A stretch of 64,000 bases of DNA, taken from contig CAYGSJ010000007.1 of assembly GCA_964352665.1 (NCBI GenBank), positions 1 through 64,000 of the forward strand, given 5' to 3'. The notes below the pieces were generated by a model that was given only the letters and a program-made list of their open reading frames with translations, did no database searches and had not been told where the DNA came from. This DNA is from UBA1672 sp964352665 (GTDB lineage Bacteria > Pseudomonadota > Alphaproteobacteria > Micavibrionales > Micavibrionaceae). The translations under genes were made by a program, and so were the position numbers. Shown one piece after another: positions 53,024 to 61,276 of this stretch (the stretch's first letter is position 1; the number at the start of each line of letters is the position of its first letter).

Positions 53024-54526
53024 ATGCATCTCACGAAAAAAGCATCTTTACTTGGTTTGATCTGTATCACGACCTTTTCTTTAGCGCATGTTACCACTGC
53101 ACTTGCAAAAGACGAAGCCGCACCTTCGGAGAGCACAACCATTGTCAAAATGGTTCCGTCCAGCTTTGCCGACCTAGCGGAAGTTCTGTCACCCGCCGTT
53201 GTGAATATATCATCGACGCAAAAGGCAGTCGTGCCGCGTGACTTTCCTGAAATGCCGCAATTTCCGGAAGGCTCCCCCTTTGAGGATTTCTTTGAAGAAT
53301 TCATGAACAGACGTGGTGGCGGCGCACCGATTCCCCCTGCGTCTTCTTTGGGTTCAGGATTTGTAATTGATACCGAACACGGATATGTCATTACAAATAA
53401 CCATGTGGTGCGTGATGCGGAAAACGTTCGCGTTACTTTTTACAATGATACGACTGTAGATGCGGAAATTATCGGTACAGACGAAAAAACCGATCTTGCC
53501 GTTCTGAAAGTTGATCCGAAAGATCTGGATTTAGCCGGCGTTCCTTTCGGGGACAGTGATGACTTGCGTGTCGGGGACTGGACACTGGCTATTGGTAACC
53601 CTTTTGGACTGGGTGGCTCTGTAACCGCCGGCATATTGTCGGCACGTGCCCGTGATATTAATGCGGGACCTTATGATGATTTTCTGCAGACAGATGCCTC
53701 TATCAATCGTGGGAATTCCGGCGGTCCTTTGTTTAACCTTAAAGGCGAAGTGATTGGAATTAACACTGCGATTTTCAGTCCGACTGGTGGGTCTGTTGGT
53801 ATTGGTTTTGCAATTCCTTCGAATCTGGCGAAACCTGTTATTTCGCAAATTATTAAATACGGGCACACCAGACGTGGGTGGCTTGGTGTTCGTATTCAAA
53901 CCGTCACAGATGAGATCGCCGAAAGTCTTGGCCTTGATAAGGCGCACGGCGCATTGATTGCGAGTGTAAACAAAGATGGCCCTGCACAAGCGGCCGGCCT
54001 TCAGCCCGGTGATATTATTCTGGCATTAAATGGACAAAAAATTAAAGATATGCGCGCCCTTCCCCGCATTGTTGCCGAGAATGAAATCGGTACAAATGCC
54101 GAGGTGGTTTTCTGGCGCGATGGTAAGGAACATAAAAGCAGTGTTTTGATTGGCGAACTGGAAAAGGCCGAGGAAGAAGGCTTGCTCAAGACCACAACCG
54201 GTGAAACCGGAGGTGAGGAAACCAACATCGATTCTGTCGGGCTTTCACTTAAAAAAATGACCGCCGGTATCCGCGAAGAGTTTGGCATTGATACTTCTCT
54301 AAAGGGTGTTTTTGTCAGTAATGTACGAAGCAATTCAGAGGCCGGGAAAAAAGGTTTAATGGTCGGGAATGTTATTCTCGAGATTAACCAGCAACCCGTT
54401 GAGGAACCTTCTGAAATTGTCGATGTCATTGAGAAAGCAAAAAAGAACCAGAGAAAATCTGTTCTGCTTTTGATCAATGATAAAGGCAATGTGCGATTCG
54501 TGGCGCTTCGCTTGGCACAGCAGTAA
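53024..54526 (+). CDS. Periplasmic serine protease Do (DegP/HtrA family)
   Basis: ATG 53024 follows AAAGGAGG by seven bases and gives a normal signal peptide (MHLTKKASLLGLICITTFSL, cleavage near ALA-KD), so 500 residues. The catalytic triad is visible: His in 'VITNNHVVRDA', Asp in 'EKTDLAVLKV', Ser in 'INRGNSGGPLFN'. Two PDZ domains follow: 'GWLGVRIQTV' onward and the last 100 residues with 'GVFVSNVRSNSEAGKKGL'. It degrades or holds misfolded envelope proteins. It lies 70 bp after hflC. DegP, DegQ and MucD cannot be told apart by sequence alone. Confidence 0.94.
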   Translation: MHLTKKASLLGLICITTFSLAHVTTALAKDEAAPSESTTIVKMVPSSFADLAEVLSPAVVNISSTQKAVVPRDFPEMPQFPEGSPFEDFFEEFMNRRGGGAPIPPASSLGSGFVIDTEHGYVITNNHVVRDAENVRVTFYNDTTVDAEIIGTDEKTDLAVLKVDPKDLDLAGVPFGDSDDLRVGDWTLAIGNPFGLGGSVTAGILSARARDINAGPYDDFLQTDASINRGNSGGPLFNLKGEVIGINTAIFSPTGGSVGIGFAIPSNLAKPVISQIIKYGHTRRGWLGVRIQTVTDEIAESLGLDKAHGALIASVNKDGPAQAAGLQPGDIILALNGQKIKDMRALPRIVAENEIGTNAEVVFWRDGKEHKSSVLIGELEKAEEEGLLKTTTGETGGEETNIDSVGLSLKKMTAGIREEFGIDTSLKGVFVSNVRSNSEAGKKGLMVGNVILEINQQPVEEPSEIVDVIEKAKKNQRKSVLLLINDKGNVRFVALRLAQQ

Positions 54527-54647
54527 ATAAAAAACACCGGTCTCTTTTGGGGTTGGCTTTGCTAAAACTGCGGCGTTCATGTTTTATTGAATAGCGGTCC
54601 TGAAAATCCGGTAATAGAGAATACGCTGGTTACAAAAATCAAATAGG

Positions 54648-55547
54648 CTAAAAAAGCTCCATTAACATACAGCGCGCCGATCCGCCGCCATGTTTCTCGA
54701 GCGTTTTGAGATCAGGACATATCAGTGTGCTGTAATGTTTCTCAATTGTTTTGATTTGCGCATCATTTAGCGCCTCATACGCCGCCTTGGACATGGTGAG
54801 CATGCGAGCGCCTTTTGCACCGATTACTTCAAGCGCATTTCCACAATTGGCCTGAAGCTGCTCCATTGTGAATTCTACGAGGTCGTGTGTTTCCTGAATT
54901 CTGTCTTTCACCTTTTTGCGAATCTCTTTATCGGTGATGCATTCAAGGCACGCCCCGACCATCCCTGTACCGATATACATCATGAAATCTGTATGATAGA
55001 CGGGAATTCCGGCGTGGCTTTGTGTTTCGAACATAATGACGTCATAGCCCGTAAACGCCGCCCATTTCTCTACCAGTTCGGGCGATGTGCGTTTTGACAG
55101 TCCTGCATATCCCTTTTTGTTCACGTGATCGGCAACAATGCTGGCCGTACTTTCGAGTGCCAGATTTTTGTCTTCGTAATGTGTCCAGTCTTCTACCTTG
55201 GGATAAAACTGCTTTAGCATATCAATGATGCGCGGCCTGCGTTCGGCGCGCCTGTTATCGTTGAGCATAGGATAAATGATGAGTTGCCCGTTACTATAGG
55301 TTGATGCCCAGTTAGGGAAAACCATATCGGGACAATCTTCATGCCCTATTGCGGTGGTAACCATGACCCCCTTTTCAACCAGAAGGTCACGATATATACG
55401 GAATTCTTCGCGTGCGAGTTGTAGTAATTCTGCGTAACTGATTTCTTCTTCGTCGATCTGATATGCGTTGGTATCCATCGTTTGTGGATTGGCATAAAAG
55501 ACCGCAGGCTCAATCATCAAAAGATGATTTGTTGATTGCTTCATCAT
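54648..55547 (-). CDS. ctlX: CtlX-type citrulline/arginine hydrolase (amidinotransferase superfamily)
   Basis: The protein (about 300 residues from ATG 55547) matches the CtlX family at both ends: 'QSTNHLLMIEPAVFYANPQT' and 'GGGSARCMLMELF', the latter holding the catalytic Cys. Internal motifs are 'CPDMVFPNWAS' and 'YHTDFMMYIG' with the conserved His. The fold is the pentein/arginine deiminase fold; members hydrolyse citrulline or related guanidino compounds. The ATG pair at 55547/55544 has GAGGAG upstream. ATG 55583 has none and falls in a palindrome, so the shorter form is preferred. Confidence 0.88.
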   Translation of the reverse strand: MMKQSTNHLLMIEPAVFYANPQTMDTNAYQIDEEEISYAELLQLAREEFRIYRDLLVEKGVMVTTAIGHEDCPDMVFPNWASTYSNGQLIIYPMLNDNRRAERRPRIIDMLKQFYPKVEDWTHYEDKNLALESTASIVADHVNKKGYAGLSKRTSPELVEKWAAFTGYDVIMFETQSHAGIPVYHTDFMMYIGTGMVGACLECITDKEIRKKVKDRIQETHDLVEFTMEQLQANCGNALEVIGAKGARMLTMSKAAYEALNDAQIKTIEKHYSTLICPDLKTLEKHGGGSARCMLMELF

Positions 55548-55571
55548 GTCGATAAAAACTCCTCGTGACTC

Positions 55572-55600
55572 AACGTTGCCCATCTTAGATGGACAACGTT
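55572..55600. promoter_or_regulatory. Operator-like 13-3-13 palindrome upstream of ctlX
   Basis: AACGTTGCCCATC (55572-55584), a three-base centre and GATGGACAACGTT (55588-55600) form an inverted repeat with a single mismatch. It lies 25 bp upstream of the preferred ctlX start, where a repressor or activator dimer would bind. There is no T run, so a terminator is unlikely. Confidence 0.6.
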
Positions 55601-55659
55601 AACAATATCACAATAGAGCAAACTTTTTACCTACAGGATGACCTTTATCCAACGGTGTT

Positions 55660-55968
55660 TTATGCGACGCGCACAAAACGCTTTTTGTCGATCAACTGTA
55701 TTGCTTTTTTCGTCATTGGTGCGTCAAATCCGGCGCGGCTGAGTTTCTTTAGCCTTGTGCGCAAATAGGATGCCCCCATGCGATAGGTATCGGGATCTTC
55801 ATCCCGCTCTACCTTAGTGTTTATTTTGTAGAACACCACGCGATATCCGGAAGGATCTTCTTCCTTGTCACATGTCTCAAGCACAACGTCACGTATGTCT
55901 TCCTCCCAATTAGCAGGACTATAACCGTATGTGGATCGTTTGCTTGCGGAGTACGTTGTTTCAAACAT
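55660..55968 (-). CDS. Small protein of unknown function
   Basis: The 102-residue protein has no signal or membrane helix. It is rich in charged and Tyr residues ('SYLRTRLKKLSRAGF', 'AIQLIDKKRFVRV'). The family is not recognised. It stands 60-110 bp upstream of the CtlX gene on the same strand, with the ctlX palindrome between the two, so they may or may not share a transcript. Confidence 0.6.
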   Translation of the reverse strand: MFETTYSASKRSTYGYSPANWEEDIRDVVLETCDKEEDPSGYRVVFYKINTKVERDEDPDTYRMGASYLRTRLKKLSRAGFDAPMTKKAIQLIDKKRFVRVA

Positions 55969-56398
55969 AATGTATGTCTCCCCACAAAAACATTAATTTA
56001 AACGATGAAACAATTGTTCCAAAAAGAGAGAATTCTGTCAACGAAATTAAACGATTAAAGCGCAAAAATTTTCATAACTACATCTATAATAGATTTCTAT
56101 ACATGAATAATATATGCACAGGCATGTAAGCGGCAGATCTTTTTACTTATTGACCTAAAAAATACGAATCGAGACCACATAAAGGAAGAAAAACTACTTT
56201 TTTTGTGCATTGTGCCATAAATAAAAAAATATCCCCCTCCGAGAGTGTTGCAATTATACACTAATATCAGGAACTGTTGCAAAAAAATCAAAAACCTCTT
56301 GAAAAACTATCAGCATAGTTTAAAGAATCTAATAGATTTTGAAATACTGCCTTCTGAGCAGAGTTTATCAAGCTAATTTACTGTAACGAGGAAATAAA
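55969..56398. other. AT-rich intergenic region, no gene seen
   Basis: The stretch separates the unknown gene at 55660 (minus) from the small lipoprotein gene at 56399 (plus), so it must hold two divergent promoters. I see TTGAAA elements near 56300 and 56339 but no well-spaced, well-matched -10, and no conserved RNA structure. An AT-rich 64-codon frame on the minus strand (56097-56291) has no ribosome-binding site and looks like chance. Confidence 0.5.
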
Positions 56399-56602
56399 AT
56401 GAAAAAAACAATTGCAACACTATGCTTAGTCGGCTCAGCATTTGCTCTGTCTGCCTGTGATTCAACAGGTATGGGCTATGTAGACACAGATCCACCATAT
56501 TCAATGGAGCGCACAGCTCAGGGTCATGGTGATATGGGTATGTCAACACCAACTAACGTTGCTCCTGCGGAGCGCGTGTTCCAAAGAGCACAAACAAAGT
56601 AA
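56399..56602 (+). CDS. Small lipoprotein
   Basis: The 67-residue protein has a lipoprotein signal peptide with lipobox 'FALSAC' (Cys at 19-20). The short mature part (about 48 residues) has Gly/Met/His-rich 'TAQGHGDMGMSTPT' and no known domain. GAGG lies nine bases before the ATG, and a strong terminator follows the stop, giving a single-gene transcript. It is probably an abundant small envelope lipoprotein; the function is unknown. Confidence 0.8.
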   Translation: MKKTIATLCLVGSAFALSACDSTGMGYVDTDPPYSMERTAQGHGDMGMSTPTNVAPAERVFQRAQTK

Positions 56603-56627
56603 GCTTTGTGATATTTATAGAGTTTTT

Positions 56628-56656
56628 AAAAAGGCTGTCTTCGTGACGGTCTTTTT
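56628..56656 (+). terminator. Rho-independent terminator
   Basis: AAAAAGGCTGTC (56628-56639) and GACGGTCTTTTT (56645-56656) pair completely if G-U pairs are allowed, around a TTCGT loop, ending in T5. It closes the small lipoprotein transcript. Confidence 0.85.
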
Positions 56657-56689
56657 ATTATATTATTTCTGAGACAGGAATTGCCGAAC

Positions 56690-56989
56690 ATGAATTCGTA
56701 TTTAAAGGTTTTCTATTTTTTTCTGTGCAATGCTATTGGATTTAGCGTTGGCCCGTTTCTTTATGTTATGTACCTCAAATACGATATGCTGGATATTGAA
56801 TCTGCGACTTTCAATGCGTTAGAAGCACAATATGATTTGATTACACTCCCCATTTTCATGTGGTTGCCCTGTGTTCTTTTTAGTTTTGCGATTTTCTTTT
56901 TGGCCGGATACTGGCGGGTGTTTTTTCTATTTGCGCCTATTATTGCGCCGTTTGTTACATCCGTAATTAATATTCAGGGCTATTTATAA
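56690..56989 (+). CDS. Small membrane protein of unknown function
   Basis: About 99 residues from ATG 56690, which has CAGGAA nine bases upstream; a TTG at 56681 is also in frame. Three hydrophobic segments are visible (about 8-28, 52-75 and 78-96), dominated by Phe ('FLCNAIGFSVGPFLYVMYL', 'VFFLFAPIIAPFVTSV'). No family is recognised. It converges on the L,D-transpeptidase gene with 3 bp between the stops. Confidence 0.65.
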   Translation: MNSYLKVFYFFLCNAIGFSVGPFLYVMYLKYDMLDIESATFNALEAQYDLITLPIFMWLPCVLFSFAIFFLAGYWRVFFLFAPIIAPFVTSVINIQGYL

Positions 56990-56992
56990 TCG

Positions 56993-58093
56993 TTAGGATT
57001 TGTTTTTAGGCTTTTGTTCCGGCTTTGCTGATTCTTCTTCTGCTTTTTTATCGGCTTCTTCCTTACTCTTTTCAAAATCGGGTTTATGCTTGGGTAGTAT
57101 TGGCCCCATGATCTGGTCATCATCCTGTGCCTTGACTTCCTTGTCTTCAGAAACCTCGTCCGAATCCCCTCCATAATCAAAGTGACGGGCAATGCGCACA
57201 GGATATCCAGTACGCTCTCTTACAGCGGCGCGGATTCTTGGCCAGTTAAGCATCTCTCTGTACATGCCTGCACGATCTATGATGATCTCCATATCTTTTT
57301 CGCTCAAGGCGCCATGCTCTACTACACCGGTTTCTTCCATTTTAATGGCCTGATCCATATCAGGATGAGCTTCCAGATACAGCTCGTCTCCGATCCATGC
57401 CACTTTTATGGGCTGGTTAATAACGTTTACGGGTGTACCGACGGGCACACGGCCGAATAGTTCGATAATGTTTTCAGGATATAGACGAATGCATCCACTG
57501 CTTACACGGCGGCCAATTCCATATGGTCTAGTGGTGCCATGCATAGCATAAGTCGGCCAGCCAAAATAAAGCGCATGTGTCCCTAAGGGGTTGTCCGGGC
57601 CCGGTGGTACGACAGCAGGAAGCTTTGGGTCCTCTTCCCGCATTCTGGGTGTCGGGCGCCATGTTGGTTTTTCCTGCTTGCGGACAATCGATGTTTTACC
57701 TGTTGGCGTGCTTAAACCTTCTCGTCCAATTCCAAGCGGGTAGGTAAAGGGCTTTTTTTCTTTATCCAGAAATCCATATACACGCATTTCAGGAAGATTT
57801 ATAATCAGCCCCTCTCTGGGTGCATTAGGTATTAAATGGCGTTTTGGCAAAATAACCTTTGCGCCCCGCCCGGGAATCCATGGATCAAGTTCAGGATTTG
57901 CCGCGCGGACCTCAACAAAGCCCAAACCGTGTTTGCGCGCCAGATGTATAAGTGTGTCTTCATAAGAAGCCGTATATGTTTCCATATCGCCTATATAATT
58001 TTCATCGGCGGACGCGAAAGACGCGTTCCCTGCCCCGAGAAAAGCGACGAATGAACTTATGAAAATAAAAGTCTTTATATATTGAGTTTTCAT
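56993..58093 (-). CDS. L,D-transpeptidase with LysM-like N-terminus (ErfK/YbiS family)
   Basis: A 366-residue secreted enzyme. A signal peptide (about 1-28) is followed by a LysM-like peptidoglycan-binding part ('YTASYEDTLIHLARKHGLGF'). The YkuD catalytic domain contains 'YAMHGTTRPYGIGRRVSSGC' with the catalytic Cys in SSGCIRL. The Lys/Glu-rich C-terminal 60 residues are low in complexity. It makes 3-3 cross-links in peptidoglycan or anchors lipoprotein to it; the neighbouring small lipoprotein at 56399 is a conceivable partner, but this is speculation. Confidence 0.92.
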   Translation of the reverse strand: MKTQYIKTFIFISSFVAFLGAGNASFASADENYIGDMETYTASYEDTLIHLARKHGLGFVEVRAANPELDPWIPGRGAKVILPKRHLIPNAPREGLIINLPEMRVYGFLDKEKKPFTYPLGIGREGLSTPTGKTSIVRKQEKPTWRPTPRMREEDPKLPAVVPPGPDNPLGTHALYFGWPTYAMHGTTRPYGIGRRVSSGCIRLYPENIIELFGRVPVGTPVNVINQPIKVAWIGDELYLEAHPDMDQAIKMEETGVVEHGALSEKDMEIIIDRAGMYREMLNWPRIRAAVRERTGYPVRIARHFDYGGDSDEVSEDKEVKAQDDDQIMGPILPKHKPDFEKSKEEADKKAEEESAKPEQKPKNKS

Positions 58094-58175
58094 GAGAAAA
58101 ATCCTGTTTATTCACAGCGCTTATATTACAGAAATTTACAAAAGAAACAGCAGAATTAATAAAAAAATGGAAAGA

Positions 58176-58514
58176 TCAGGGAGACATACCCTCTATTTCA
58201 GCGCAAAGACGCTCGTAAGCCCTCTCAAACAAGCCGGACTTGATAATACGGCCCTTGCTGTGTTTGTATAATTCAAACATTGTCGCCCTTGGACCGACTT
58301 TACGGATGACAAACTGAAGATGCGGCGACTGATTCTCCGATATATAATAGGTGTAGCTTGCTACACCCTCATCAAAATCACATTCCACACTTCGATAATT
58401 CAGTATTTTTTCGGCTGCTGCCCTGCAATAGAGCTGATCGAGCTGTCGAAATTGGAACTGCGTAAAACCAGCGGCTTGAGTAAAGGCAGGATTATAGATT
58501 ACATTAGACGTCAT
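58176..58514 (-). CDS. Unknown small protein
   Basis: The 112-residue protein shows no signal peptide, membrane helix or known motif. It has a mixed helix/strand pattern ('FRQLDQLYCRAAAEKIL', 'SYTYYISENQSPHLQFVIRK'). It is divergent from the thioredoxin-like gene with a 42-bp gap and lies about 80 bp upstream of the L,D-transpeptidase on the same strand. Function unknown. Confidence 0.65.
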   Translation of the reverse strand: MTSNVIYNPAFTQAAGFTQFQFRQLDQLYCRAAAEKILNYRSVECDFDEGVASYTYYISENQSPHLQFVIRKVGPRATMFELYKHSKGRIIKSGLFERAYERLCAEIEGMSP

Positions 58515-58556
58515 TCGGCTATTTTAACAAATTTAGACTAAAAAAGGAATAACGGC

Positions 58557-59111
58557 ATGGTTTTACTCCATACCCCTGAAAAAACTAACAATTTTCGTGC
58601 TCCAGGCTTTACTTTAGGGGGGGTAGACGGCGAACCGTACTCTCTGGAGCAGTGTAAGGGGCCGGAAGGGTTTGTGGTGATGTTTATCTGTAATCACTGC
58701 CCTTACGTTCTTGCCGTCATCGACCGATTGGTGGATACTTGCAAAACTTTACAGGAAGAAGGGATCGGTTGTGTTGCTATCATGGCAAATGACACAAAAA
58801 AATATCCCGATGATTCCTTTGACAACATGAAATTATTTTCAGAAAAACACGGCTTTACATTCCCCTATTTGATTGACGAGACTCAGGAAATTGCCAAAGC
58901 ATATGACGCTGTTTGTACGCCCGACTTTTTTGGTTTTGATAAAGACGGTGTTTTGCAATATCGTGGCCGTCTGGATAGTGCGGCGAATAAGCCGGTGGAT
59001 GAGGGCACTGTGCCTGAATTGCTGAACGCCATGAGAGCGATAAGAGAGAATGGCACTGTTTTAGAACCGCAGCATTCCTCCATGGGCTGTTCAATAAAGT
59101 GGAAAGAGTAA
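58557..59111 (+). CDS. Thioredoxin-like (AhpC/TSA-type) protein
   Basis: The 184-residue protein has the redoxin fold: 'NFRAPGFTLGGVDGEPYSL', the active-site 'VVMFICNHCPYVLAVIDRL' with CxxC, 'GCVAIMANDTKKYPDDSFD' and 'CTPDFFGFDKDGVLQYRGR' in outline. This CNHCPY subgroup is widespread and has no settled substrate. No signal peptide is present, so it is probably a cytoplasmic reductase or peroxidase. The late Cys in 'HSSMGCSIKWK' is typical of the subgroup. Confidence 0.88.
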   Translation: MVLLHTPEKTNNFRAPGFTLGGVDGEPYSLEQCKGPEGFVVMFICNHCPYVLAVIDRLVDTCKTLQEEGIGCVAIMANDTKKYPDDSFDNMKLFSEKHGFTFPYLIDETQEIAKAYDAVCTPDFFGFDKDGVLQYRGRLDSAANKPVDEGTVPELLNAMRAIRENGTVLEPQHSSMGCSIKWKE

Positions 59112-59193
59112 ATTCTTTTTTAAAAGTACTGGCCTGATAAATAAATATCATTAATATGTCCCCATCCAAATTTTGTACCGAGGGTAATCGTTT

Positions 59194-59835
59194 ATGAGTG
59201 ATCTGTTCACAGAAGTTGATGAAGCACTAAAGCAAGAGCGACTTGAGAAGTTGTGGCAAAAATACGGTGGCTTCCTTATTGGTTTTCTTGCTGTCATTGT
59301 TTTAGGGACAGCCGCCAATGAAGGCTATATCGCGTGGAAAAAGAGCCATAACGAGCAGCAGACTGCGGCGCTGATTGAAACCCTGAAAACGGACAGGAGC
59401 GCGGAAGAACTTCTGAATGTCACAGAATTGCTTGATAGCAGACTTACACAACTGGTAAAGATACAGGCCGCCGGATTACTTTTAAATGACGGAGACAAGA
59501 CAAAGGCGATGGAGATCTATGCCGAGGTTTCGAAAGATGCAGCAAAGAATTCAGAGATTAAAAGTCTTGCAGACTATATGACCATAACGCTTGATGACAG
59601 TATGAGCGCCGAAGAAAAAATCATCCACCTTAAACATATTGCCGATGACGAAGATAATCCCTGGCGTTTTCAGGCTTTGATTGACTCGGCTGTGCTCAAT
59701 GCAAATGGCTTGAAAAATTATACCGCCGCCCGCGCCATGCTTTATGATGTTGTAAATGCCGAAGAAGCACCCAAATCACTGAGACAGAAGGCACAATCTC
59801 TTGATATTCTCTACGCAGCCCAAGGTAGCAGCTAG
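59194..59835 (+). CDS. YfgM-like TPR membrane protein
   Basis: A 213-residue protein with the YfgM layout: an N-terminal 'FTEVDEALKQERLEKLWQKYG' cytoplasmic helix, one membrane helix (about 26-45) and a periplasmic TPR-like part. In E. coli YfgM is an ancillary SecYEG/PpiD-associated protein. The order yfgM-bamB-der, with 56-bp and 47-bp gaps, is conserved in many proteobacteria and supports the call. Sequence similarity is modest. Confidence 0.8.
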   Translation: MSDLFTEVDEALKQERLEKLWQKYGGFLIGFLAVIVLGTAANEGYIAWKKSHNEQQTAALIETLKTDRSAEELLNVTELLDSRLTQLVKIQAAGLLLNDGDKTKAMEIYAEVSKDAAKNSEIKSLADYMTITLDDSMSAEEKIIHLKHIADDEDNPWRFQALIDSAVLNANGLKNYTAARAMLYDVVNAEEAPKSLRQKAQSLDILYAAQGSS

Positions 59836-59891
59836 CTTTTTCCTAAATTATATCTAACCCTAATTGTTGAAGAACAGGACGGACTATCAGA

Positions 59892-61229
59892 ATGATAAAA
59901 AACAACACAATATTGTTCATGCTCTCACTTCTTGCACTGAATGCTTGCTCGGCTGTTGGCGGTTATTTTTCTGACGATGAAAAACCACCTCTGGAAGGAG
60001 AGCGCATTTCTGTTTTGGAATTACAAAAGGCGCTGTCTCCCGATAATACCATTGCCAAGGGGCAGGAATTTGTTTTTCCTGAGCCCTGGGCGAATAATGC
60101 ATGGCCACAATCGGGTGGATACCCCAATCACTCAATGCAAAATATGGCTTTATCGGGTGGATCTTTAAAGCGCGTCTGGTCGTCTGATATTGGCTCGGGC
60201 AGCACGGACAACCTTCCTTTAAATGCTCCGCCTATAGTGGCTAATAACGCCGTATTTACACTGGATACAAATTCAAAACTTTCTGCGTTTGATGCACAAA
60301 GCGGAAAACGTTTCTGGCAAACCGACGTCGAGACAGATGACGAGAACGAGCATGTGGTAAGTGGGGGTATCTCGTTTGCACATAACGTCTTATATGTAAC
60401 CAATGGCTATGACGAGGTTCTGGCTGTGTCTGCAAAAGACGGGTCTATTATCTGGCGCAAACCTTTGCCTGCCCCCTCGCGCGCGGCCCCAACTGTTATT
60501 GATGGGCGCGTTTTTGTAACAACAATCGACAGCAGGCTTGTTTGTCTTAATGTCGAAGACGGATCGAGTATTTGGGAGTATATAGGTATTGGAGAAGCGG
60601 CAGGACTTCTTGGCGCCGCCAGCCCCGCAGCGAATAGTGATATTGTTGTCCCTGTTTTTTCCTCCGGCGAAATTACGGCCTTACGCATAGAAAACGGCTC
60701 TGTCGCATGGTCGGATAACTTATCGAGTATCAGAAAATACGGCGGCGGGCTGGAAAGCCTGTCGGATATCAAGGCCCTTCCAATTCTGGATCGCGGCATG
60801 GTTATTGCCATCAGCTTCGCTGGAAAGCTTGTGGCTATTGACGAGCGCTCCGGTGCACGTGTCTGGCAAAGAGAAATTAGTGGCGCACAAACGCCGTGGA
60901 TTGCCGGAAATCATCTGTATCTTGTCTCCAGCGAAAACCAGTTGATTGCCTTGAATGTCGTTGATGGCACTATATTCTGGATTCAAGAGCTTCAGAATTT
61001 TGAAAACGAGAAGAAGAAAGAGGACCCGATTACGTGGAACGGTCCTGTTCTTGCCAATGGACGGCTTGTTGTTGCCGGTTCTCACGGCGAGATTCTGGAG
61101 ATTAATGCCCATCACGGTGACATCATGCGTACGATCAAAGTCAAAAAAGACATTGCATTTGCACCGGTCATTGCCAATGAGACAATGTACATCCTTGCCG
61201 AAGACGGAAGTTTGATGGCATATCGCTGA
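59892..61229 (+). CDS. bamB: Outer-membrane protein assembly factor BamB
   Basis: The 445-residue lipoprotein has a lipobox 'LALNACSA' (Cys at 19). PQQ-type beta-propeller blades follow, each with the pattern 'G...W': 'LKRVWSSDIGSG', 'SGKRFWQTDVETD', 'DGSIIWRKPLPAP', 'DGSSIWEYIGIG', 'NGSVAWSDNL', 'SGARVWQREISG' and 'DGTIFWIQEL'. BamB is the scaffold lipoprotein of the BAM complex that inserts outer-membrane beta-barrels. It lies between the YfgM-like gene and der, as expected. Confidence 0.93.
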   Translation: MIKNNTILFMLSLLALNACSAVGGYFSDDEKPPLEGERISVLELQKALSPDNTIAKGQEFVFPEPWANNAWPQSGGYPNHSMQNMALSGGSLKRVWSSDIGSGSTDNLPLNAPPIVANNAVFTLDTNSKLSAFDAQSGKRFWQTDVETDDENEHVVSGGISFAHNVLYVTNGYDEVLAVSAKDGSIIWRKPLPAPSRAAPTVIDGRVFVTTIDSRLVCLNVEDGSSIWEYIGIGEAAGLLGAASPAANSDIVVPVFSSGEITALRIENGSVAWSDNLSSIRKYGGGLESLSDIKALPILDRGMVIAISFAGKLVAIDERSGARVWQREISGAQTPWIAGNHLYLVSSENQLIALNVVDGTIFWIQELQNFENEKKKEDPITWNGPVLANGRLVVAGSHGEILEINAHHGDIMRTIKVKKDIAFAPVIANETMYILAEDGSLMAYR

Positions 61230-61276
61230 TATATGTGATACACCCTTGCGGTGTAAAATTTATGAAGTAAAAACTG

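Noticed and set aside
61232..61262. ACACC-CTTGC-GGTGT hairpin between bamB and der as a terminator
   Set aside because: The stem is only five pairs and is followed by AAAATTT, not a T run; bamB and der are probably co-transcribed.
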